This document shows positions 21,830-29,191 of a stretch of 29,191 bases of DNA, piece after piece (the first letter of the stretch is position 1; each line of letters begins with the position of its first letter). Source of the stretch: Polychytrium aggregatum (lineage: Eukaryota > Chytridiomycota > Chytridiomycetes > Polychytriales). The notes below the pieces were generated by a model that was not told the DNA's origin, did not search any database, and saw nothing but the letters and a program-made list of their open reading frames with translations. The DNA is taken from NCBI RefSeq assembly GCF_025602895.1, contig NW_026516503.1:1-29191 (forward strand), read 5' to 3'. The position numbers and the translations under genes are program-made.

Positions 21830-22319
21830 GGCACTCCCACTCATCTCTGTCGCTCTCCCTCTCGGCCTGCATTGTGTCCTTGCTTCTCTCCTGATCGTTC
21901 ACTCACTCGTGTCTGTGCGCCGTCCGTGACGACCTGTGGCGATCACTTTCCAAATCGTCTGGGAAGATGACAGTCACTGGAATGGATAGGTGTGCCCGAA
22001 CCACAGATGCGACAACCATCATCCGAGGATCGAGTCCCATCGTCGATATGACCACAATGGGCTGCAGAAGGCAATACCAGTGCGGTCCGGGAAGTTCGCT
22101 GTCCTGTCACGGTCAGTCTCACCATATCAATCGTGTTCACATCACAAGACTTAGACAGGACTTGACCAAAGACCAACATCATGGAAGCGAAGGGAGCGGA
22201 TCAATCGAGTGATCCGCCGTTTATAGATGAAAAGAAAGAAAATGAAAGAAGAGACTCAAGCAGAAAGGAAGAGGAAAGAAACGACCTGATCAATCTATTG
22301 CTGAATCACCGTCCGCTGA
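21830..22319. other. Intergenic stretch without a supported gene
   Basis: Sequence between the RT fragment and the A-T-R stop codon. A purine-rich tract (GAAAGAAAATGAAAGAAG) occurs near 22230. No coding signal is seen on either strand. Confidence 0.5.
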
Positions 22320-25300
22320 TCAGTTGCGGCCGGTGCGGGTGAAGATGCTGACTTCGGGATACTCGTCGTCCTTCAGCTCGCTCGACGGCTGGATGGGGTT
22401 GGGAAGGAAGTGGGCGTGGTTCAAGTAGCTGAGACACTTCTTGGCGATCAGTACAGTCGAGGGACAGGGTGTTGGGTAGATCGAGCGGGTGTTGGCGTTG
22501 TCGAGCTTGAAGGACATGTCCATCATCATGTGCATGAGCGGGGACAGGGCATTTTGGTCAAACAAGGGGTTGGTGGAAAGAATGTACTTGAACTTTTCAC
22601 GAGTTTCAAAGAGGACGGGCCAGCCAAAGGAGTTGACGATCTCGAACAGCTTGGTCTCGGAGAGGACACTGCGGTGAGTGAGTGAGTGAGTGAGTGAGTG
22701 AGTGAGTGAGTGAGTGAGTGAGTGAGTGAGTGAGTGAGTGAGTAATCAGAGTCAGAATACACCATCCACACCACACCACATCGCACTTCACACCACATCA
22801 CACACTCCTCACCTGTGCTCCGAGTCGCTGATGTGGAACACAAACTTAGACAGGGACTCCTCCGAGCCGGCAATCTCGGCAACCACCTTGGCGACATGGT
22901 CGACGGGATCCATGGTCAGGGTGACGGGAGTGGCATACGACGGAGCAACACCAAGTTGGATGCATCCCTTGACATATCGCCAGATGTAGTCATCAGAGTT
23001 GGACACTGGAGCAATGGAGGGTGTGAAGGTGTCAGTTGGTGTCAGTTGGTGGATGAGTGCCACTTGACAATCGAGACCATCGATTCATGGCCAGTCCGTG
23101 GGAATGAATGAGACATCTCCACCACATCACATCTCCACCACACCACACCACATTCGACTCACCTCCGTACTGGCTGTCGCCGGCAATGACGGCCGGGCGG
23201 ATGATCGTCACCGGCACTCCCCTCGATCGTGCCTTGTTGATCAGCTGCTCAGAGACCCACTTGGTCTGGCCATACCCGCCAGAGATGTTCCAGGCCGAGT
23301 AGATCTTCTCCTCGAGCGGCTTGTCTGCCTTCTTGGCCATCGGGATCGTGCCGATGGTCGAGATGTAGTGCAGCGGCTTCAGGTGGTGGGTTGTGGCCAG
23401 TCTCAGGGCCGTCGCCGTGCCGAGGACATTGGGTCCCTTGAGTCTGTCATAGTCAAACAGCCAGTGGACCTCGGCGCCGTTGTGGACAATCATGTCGGTC
23501 TCCTCGCTGATCTCCTTCCATCGCTCGTCCGAGAGTCCCCACTTGTCCTGCGACAGGTTGCCGCACAGTCCAACGAGTCGAGACTTGAGGCTGTGCTCAA
23601 GAAAGGCTCTCTGGTCCGGATCGAGGACCAACTTCTGAGCCGTGCTGATGATGCGCTCGACAGCCTCCTGATCGTCCTTGGCTCGGACCAGGCAGTAGAT
23701 CTTGGCCCGAGGGAACTTGTGGGCCAGCTCAAAGACCAGGAAGGCACCAAGGAAGCCAGTGGCACCGGTCAGGACGATGCCGCGAGGGTCCTTGGGATAG
23801 ACAAACGGAGGAAGACCCTCGGTCGTCACACTCGCATCGTCGAGCTTGGCGGCCTCGGCAGCCAGATGGACGGTCGGGGGAATCATCGGTTTGTCGTCGA
23901 GGATGTCGACGACCAACTGGGCGACATCGAGCGGCGTCATTCCGTTCGACAGCAAGATCATCGGTGAGATCTCAACATCCAGCTCGTCCTTGATGGCGAG
24001 AGCCAGACGGCCGACACTCAGCGAGTCAAAGCCGACACCGCCGATGTAGTAGTTGCGGCCGTCGAGGGCGGGGTTGTCGATGATCTGGCTGCCAAGTGTG
24101 GAGATCTTGGCGGCAGTGCGGGACAGGGGAGTGTTGACGATGTCAAGGGTTGGATAGATAACCGACTCGCCAAAGTACTTGGCATGCTCGGCGAAACGCC
24201 TGAGCTTCTTGAGGTCGCGCTTGCCCGAGTCATTGAAGGGGAACTGGTAAAGTTCGAAGACGTTGTGGATCGGGAACTTGGCGACGTTCTCGAGGGTAAA
24301 TAGCTCCTCGGTGCGGCGGATCATCTCGCTGGGGGTTACTTTGAAGCCCGATCCCTTTCGAACGACGTAGAGCATCACGATCTCCTTCTCGGAGGTTTGG
24401 ACAAAGGTGCAGTCTTTGATGGTATCAGGCATGTGCTTGTAAACCAGCTCCTCGAGGGCGTTGAGGTCGACATAGACGCCGTTGACCTTGATCTTCTGGT
24501 CGAATCTGGAGTGATGGTGTGGAGCGAGGGAGTGAGGGAATGGATGACGTGAGTACTCGGGATGCAGGAGTTGGATGTGTCCCCAGGATGTCAGATGTGC
24601 AGTCGCCATCAACGAGAGATGCAACGCCCGGCCGTCGACCTCACCTTCCAACCACAGTGAACTGCTTCTCGTCAACCATCTCGACCCAGTCCATGGTGCA
24701 GACACGGGGCGAGCCATCCTCGAGGAAGCCAAATGTAGCAAGCTTGTTGTTCGGATCGATGTTGGCAAAGCTCGGGTGGTGCTTTGCAAGATGATCCTTG
24801 TCGACGGCAAAGCCAAGCACGCCGCTCTTCGAGACCTTCTGGTCGACGATATTCCCCTCTTCGTCAAAGAGGATACAGCGCACACCGGGCTTCGCAAGTT
24901 TGTAAACCACTTTGTCTGGAACGAGTCCGTTACTGGCTGGCAAGAAGAACACCGAGACAGCACCAATCGTTCCCAACTGTCGGTAAAGCCGTGGTCAATG
25001 ACAATCCAGGGTGACTAGCTGACAAGATGTTTATGTTAATCCTACCTCACTTGCTCCATATATAATCTGAATATCGGCCTTTGGACAAACGTCTCTGGCC
25101 ATTTTGACAACGTTTGCAGGAACAAGCTCGGAGCCCATAACGATTTTTCTCATCTCATTCCACTTGACTTTCGGGTTCTGAGTTCGAGCCACGCTGATGA
25201 TCATCTTCATGAATGAGGGCGTCTGGGAAGAGTGTATCAAAGAGGAATAATCCATCAGCACTGGGATGAAGGGCGGTTTGTCATCAATGCATATTCCCTA

Positions 25301-26650
25301 CCATATACAGGTTCCAGACACCATCGTCGAGCATTTTGATAATACTCTTGACTTTGTCGACAGTGTTGGGTGTGGGCTCGGGAAACCAAACGGATCCCTT
25401 GAGATTCATAATACACAAAAACTTCCAAGAGTGGCTGAAAACGATGGCGACTGGCAAAATATACTGTTAAGCGATCGGCCATCCTTCGTTCATCCCGATC
25501 GACGTCATATATCAACCATACCTGACAGATTGCACTACTACAGTATAGAATTCCGATGAGTGCTCGGGCCACTATCGTGCTCTTATGAGAATAAACAAAT
25601 CTTTGTTCATCATGGACATGCCATCAGGGTTAGTATTGGGCTGATACTGTGCATAGTGAAATGATATCAAGGCGAGGCCACCTACGTCTTCGGAATGCCT
25701 GTTTTGGTTGATCAGGGAGCAGCATCGAGGATTGAGGCACAGGTCAAACACATTTCTAACAGGTAATTCGCTATCTACCGTAACTATCGCAGCCACCATC
25801 CCGCGCTCGACTGCCCATGCTCGACCTTTGTGGCTGGGGCTTACTTTGTCAGCAATCCCAGGCACTCTCATACTCCACTCACATACCAGTTGTTCCAGAG
25901 GTTCCCAAATAGGCAACAAACTCATCAAGCGGCTCACAGACATCGAGAGACGGGGATGGAATGTTGTCCAACACCGGGAAGGTGGCAGCATCGATCAGAG
26001 TCACGCCTTCGGTGCGGCCGGGCTTGGTGTAGTGGTGGAGGATGTACTTGATTGCATGTCTGTCGGTTGGTGATGTGAGTGCCAGATCGGGATCGGACAT
26101 AGCTGGCTCGATTCAACCCCCCGGACCAGCCTGCTCATCTAACGATAGCAACCAGCACAAACCTCTCGCACAGGGCCCCGCGGGCTGCAGGTGGCAGGTT
26201 TGAGGGCAAGGTTGAGTGTTTCCTGGATGGAGTTCAAAGGGCAGGTGAGACTCGACCCTTGACATGGCGCGGAACAAGGGTTGAACATGTCCCTTGCTTG
26301 AATCGATGTTCATAGCTCCACATCCCAACATCACATCGCTGCAACAGACCAGAGATACTCACTTGCCAAGCATCCACACAGCGAGCGAGCCAATCGCCCA
26401 GCTGGATTCGGCCTCACAGAAGGTGCCGATGGCCTCGTGGCCGTCATCGTTCCAGCCAGGGAGAGCCTGAGAGCCTGGGCGATGGAGTAGGCTTGCTTCC
26501 ACACACGGAGATAGCTGAAGCGCTCCGAGGCACCGTTCTCGTAAGTGTTGATCAGGAGAGTATCAGGTTCGTCGCGGGCGCCGTTGATGAGACACTCGAC
26601 GGGATGGAACCAGGGACCAAACGGATCGGCGGAGGAGGGAAAGTTGGCTG
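22320..26650 (-). CDS. NRPS-like adenylate-forming reductase (A-T-R), one frame break near the 5' end
   Basis: Minus-strand exons that join in phase: about 26648-26363, 26059-25887, 25698-25686 (13 nt), 25600-25522, 25463-25302, 25222-25046, 24976-24645, 24505-23163, 23005-22813 and 22668-22320, giving about 1030 aa. Adenylation marks: YLGTSGTTGIPK (A3, split over three exons), YGASE (A5), VVGRFDQKIKVNG (A8), SGKRDLKKL (A10 Lys). The carrier motif is GVGFDSLSVGRL, Ser codon 24024-24022. The reductase domain has GIVLTGATGFLGAFLVFELA (Rossmann), HYISTIGT and GGYGQTKW (catalytic Tyr/Lys near 23274-23259), then SNSDDYIWRYVKGCIQLG as in LYS2-type reductase domains. Such enzymes activate a carboxylic or amino acid, load it on the carrier and release it with NADPH as an aldehyde or alcohol. 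The true start is not resolved: a Gln/Pro-rich stretch upstream (to about 26860) is in other frames. Near 26466 one base appears missing (QALR then ALPGWNDDG). Fusion order and size differ from true LYS2 (about 1400 aa). Confidence 0.88.
22674..22742. repeat. (GTGA)n tetranucleotide microsatellite, about 17 copies
   Basis: A perfect GTGA run lies inside the last intron of the A-T-R gene (22812-22669). On the coding strand it reads CACT/TCAC repeats that run straight into the acceptor CCGCAG, so the repeat itself forms the pyrimidine-containing tract before the splice site. Confidence 0.95.
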
Positions 26651-27828
26651 CTGGGAAACAGGGGTCTGGGTTTGGGTTTGAGTGTCAGAGATTGGGCGAC
26701 GACATCCTGGGTCTGCTCGGAGACAGGAGGCTGGCTCTGTTGGGCTGCTGGTGGTGGGTCTGCTGGTAGAGGTAGATAGGGGTCTGCTGGGAGACATCTC
26801 GGCCGTCGACCGGGTCTGAAGACCCTCCAAAAAAACAGGAGATGGCCCTGAGCATGGCGGAGAGGCGGGGTGAGGGGCGGACGAAGGTGTTGATGCCAAA
26901 GCCAGATGGGGGCAGGAGAGCGAGGAGGGAGCCGAAAGGGCAAAACGAGACAACGACGACGAGGGGAAAGGGTGAGGGAGTGCCTTTTGTCCGTCTGGGC
27001 AGCCAGGGGAAAGCGCCTTTGGCCTGGCTGCTTGCCATATTGCATTGAATGGGTGCCCTTGCTTCCTCTCGGCTGCCCTCGATGCTGTGCTGTTGCCTCG
27101 CCCAGCAAGCTGCTTGCAAATCCACTGTTCGTTCAGCGATCAGCTCACTCAGTGGGAACACATGTGCAAGTTCGACACTCTTATATCTTTGTTTGTGTCT
27201 GGCTGCAGATATGCACGCCATCCCACAAGTCGACCACCTCCTCGTGCTCTGGCCTCGTTCTGCTGGTCAAGCCCTGATCGGTCTCCAGCCTTGCCAGTCC
27301 ATCTGGCTCCGCTGTTGACGATTGTTGATGCGGATGCTGAGTGCCTCGGCGCTCCCGAACCAGTGGCTGGATTACTGCTTCCGATGCCCGGCTCCTGTTC
27401 AATTGTGCGTTCGTCTTCACGGCCAGACACTGGCCATCAAAACCCCAGGGTCCCTGGCACCTCGCTCTCTCTGTCGAGATACTCGAGTGCCCATACATCG
27501 CACTCGAGTCGCCAGGTCTGGTCTCCATCCAGCGAGAATCCACATCGAGTCCCGCACCATCTGTTCCAACCCAGCTCACAGGCCCTTTGCCGTCGTCCAG
27601 CTGATCTGCAGAGTTCCACTTGGCTGCTGCCCCTGCCGACCGCACAACCACGACATGCAGACCCGGCCAAGGCCGGTCGGCTGATGTTTCCGATTTGGCT
27701 GGTGCTGCGCATCGTATCGCTATCTCATCTCGTTTGTCTCCGCCAGATCGTCTGCCGCGATCCCTCTTCCTCCGCCCGTCCTGCTCTTTGCCTGCTGGTC
27801 CAGCATTCCCGTCCCCGCCGCAAGAACA
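26650..27828. other. Divergent upstream region of A-T-R and LYS4-like genes
   Basis: Lies between the first readable A-T-R exon (minus) and the homoaconitase start (plus). It should contain the unresolved A-T-R start (possibly a Gln/Pro-rich leader at about 26660-26860 minus) and both promoters. The long plus-strand frame at 27045-28148 is Arg/Pro/Ser-rich with no motif and crosses the LYS4 exon in another frame; I do not accept it as a gene. Confidence 0.45.
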
Positions 27829-27986
27829 ATGTCGCTCGTCTCTGTCCAGATCCAAACAGTGCTCGCCCGTCGCCAGCCGCATCCCCGCAGCCTGCGTCTC
27901 GCACGCTTCTCGACCTCCCAGCGATATGGCGCCGCCCATCCTCAGACCCTCGTCGAGAAGATCGTCCAGACCTACACGGTCGATGC
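27829..27986 (+). pseudogene. LYS4: Homoaconitase (LYS4) first exon, interrupted by an insertion
   Basis: The ATG at 27829 opens a typical mitochondrial presequence, Arg-rich with no acidic residues (VLARRQPHPRSLRLARFSTS), followed by HPQTLVEKIVQTYTVDA. The TLxEKIVQxY(x)V motif is the conserved start of fungal homoaconitases, where it precedes a GDYVSIxPxHxMTHDN block. That block is missing: after GTCGATGC the sequence turns into T14 (27987-28000) and unrelated DNA with a stop at 28006. No splice donor is present at the junction. Homoaconitase is the mitochondrial Fe-S enzyme that converts homocitrate to homoisocitrate in lysine synthesis. Either an element has split the gene, with the remainder beyond the window, or only a 5' fragment is present. 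The wider aconitase/isopropylmalate isomerase family is an alternative, but the Leu1 and Aco1 N-termini differ. Confidence 0.7.
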
Positions 27987-28000
27987 TTTTTTTTTTTTTT
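27987..28000 (-). repeat. T14 tract: probable poly(A) tail of a minus-strand retroposed sequence
   Basis: Fourteen T in a row begin immediately after the LYS4-like coding sequence breaks off. On the minus strand this is a poly(A) run at the 3' end of the inserted DNA, as left by target-primed reverse transcription. Confidence 0.55.
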
Positions 28001-29191
28001 GTTTGATAGTTGTATATTCAGGAATATTCAACATGCCATCAGTATCGCAGGATACCCGGCAGTGGGTGACCAAGCTCGCTCATACACCCCTGTTGCGGCC
28101 TTCGCCGACTCTCCAGCCCACACGGCGAGCCATGCGGGTGAACACTAATTCTAGTAACTCCCACAGGGAGTCGCACGTTTCCAGGTCCCTCTCAGGGATG
28201 TCGGGGGTTGGTTTATCCAAGTCTCCCTCTAGTATCAACTCGAACCCACTCCAGGGTTTGCTGTGCGGTGTTGGGTCTTGACTTGCCCTCAAGGGAGTGT
28301 GAGTTTGTCTGTGGGAGGGGTACTCGGGATTTATCTCGTATCCTGGGGTCTGACCTAGTCCCAAGTCATCGTCGGACTCTGGGATCGGGTCAGTACTTCG
28401 TCCTTGGGAGGGCGTGGGAACCTCTATGGTTTCGAGGCCAGAGACTATGTTTCTATTCGTCTCCCTGGCCCGGTTTCTGTTAGGGATAGCTCCTGCTTGT
28501 TCTCCACTTTGACTGCACACTTGGCTGTTCCTTTGCGCTTTGCTTGTTTGTGTGTAGCTTTGCAGTTCCCCTCCAATTTTCCGCCTTTTGCCTGTCTTTT
28601 CCGCTCCTTCCGCACTTCCGTTTTCCCGCGCTGCTCCGCTTCCTTTGTCTTCTTCGCACGCGCCGGTTTGTTTGTGCACGCGCCTTGCTGCGATTGGTTG
28701 CAATTCGGCTGCCGGTCATGTGTCCCCCCACCGGTGACTCATGACCTGCCTGACCGCCCCGATCTCTTGTTCATCTCGCATGCATTTGCCCCAACCTTAT
28801 ACTTGACCAATCCGCTTCTTGGACGTTGAGTCACATTGCTTCGCCTTTGCACGTTTCTCCTGCCAGGTGCTTCGCTTTTGCTTGCGCCTCTCTCGCTTTG
28901 GTTCTCTGCCTGTGTAACGTCCACTACTGGGACGTTGGGGCAAGACGGGGAGGGAGGGGGTACAAGACAAGACAGGACAGGGCAGAACAGGGCGGTGCTA
29001 GGCTACTCTAGCGGACGGGTGAGCTCGGGGAAGCACTTACGTTTATTCACGATAAAACCGAACTCCAGACAAACGGGGGGAACGGGGGCAACCCGCAGGT
29101 ATACCCTGCGGTGGCCTGCCTGCGGTGCGTGAAAACGCAAAGCGCAGCACAGGTCACGACCCACTGCGCCGCGCAGTACGCGCAGTACGCG
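28001..29191 (-). mobile_element. Putative retroposed insertion or unknown sequence to the window edge
   Basis: Sequence to the right of T14 shows no continuation of LYS4. On the minus strand a 207-codon frame (28703-28080) ends 80 nt before the poly(A)-like tract. Its composition is hydrophilic but not low-complexity, with a tail such as WSGFELILEGDLDKPTPDIP and an Arg-rich C-terminus. I do not recognise it; a gag/ORF1-like protein or a retroposed host transcript both fit. The last 30 bp contain repeated GCGCAGTAC units. No RT motif is visible within the window and the 5' end lies outside it. Confidence 0.35.

Noticed and set aside
6487-22742. Repeat arrays as possible CRISPR arrays
   Set aside because: All arrays are contiguous tandem repeats without unique spacers, and the genome is eukaryotic.
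23098-23967. A 289-codon plus-strand frame
   Set aside because: It is the antisense shadow of the A-T-R reductase domain, whose minus-strand frame has clear catalytic motifs.
22320-26650. Calling the A-T-R gene LYS2 (alpha-aminoadipate reductase)
   Set aside because: The reductase domain is LYS2-like, but the protein is only about 1030 aa, the A-domain core (YLGTSGTTGIPK, YGASE) differs from LYS2, and the N-terminal extension of LYS2 is not seen. A general adenylate-forming reductase fits better.
27045-28148. A 367-codon plus-strand frame
   Set aside because: It is Arg/Ser/Pro-rich, runs in a different phase through the homoaconitase exon, and has no motif or splice support.
1-29191. tRNA, rRNA or other structured RNA genes
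   Set aside because: No cloverleaf-type A/B box pairs or ribosomal signatures were noticed on either strand. A covariance-model scan would be needed to exclude them.

Overview
The window is eukaryotic and almost certainly fungal. Genes are split by short GT-AG introns (about 60-350 nt), intergenic DNA is rich in microsatellites, and there is the start of a LYS4-type homoaconitase, an enzyme of the fungal alpha-aminoadipate route to lysine. The GC-rich, intron-dense, repeat-rich style suggests an early-diverging (chytrid-like) fungus; that lineage call is an inference.

Layout, left to right. (1) 1-559 minus: 5' part of a secreted KRE9/KNH-like cell-surface protein, divergent from (2) the complete four-exon gene for Arp2/3 complex subunit ARPC5 (1149-2262 plus). 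(3) 3070-4570 plus: a multi-pass membrane protein whose frames do not join cleanly. (4) 4789-6417 plus: a Sel1-repeat gene broken by frameshifts. (5) 7591-10030 plus: a seven-exon major facilitator of the anion:cation symporter type, with one extra T in a T6 run. (6) 11794-18672 plus: the centrepiece, a 14-exon gene predicted to encode 1603 aa, with a truncated condensation-like segment, adenylation domain, carrier domain, then three tandem units of two membrane helices plus a hexapeptide/beta-helix-like soluble domain. This is the architecture of epsilon-poly-L-lysine synthetase (Pls) and its relatives. (7) 19425-20996 minus: a second, decayed Sel1-repeat paralogue. (8) 21280-21745: a LINE-type reverse transcriptase fragment. 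(9) 22320-about 26650 minus: an adenylation-carrier-reductase (NRPS-like adenylate-forming reductase) with at least ten exons, one of only 13 nt. (10) 27829-27986 plus: the mitochondrial presequence and first residues of homoaconitase, interrupted by T14 and unrelated sequence that looks like a retroposed insertion on the minus strand.

Taken together, 7.6-28 kb reads like a small secondary-metabolism neighbourhood: transporter, Pls-like iterative amino-acid polymerase, A-T-R reductase, and the first exon of a lysine-biosynthesis gene. The Pls-like adenylation pocket carries an acidic residue where basic-amino-acid enzymes often do, so a link to lysine or another cationic amino acid is plausible but unproven. 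Several genes (membrane protein, both Sel1 genes, transporter, reductase) carry single-base frame breaks, often in homopolymers, while the 4.8 kb Pls-like coding sequence and ARPC5 are clean. Assembly error and real decay must both be considered.
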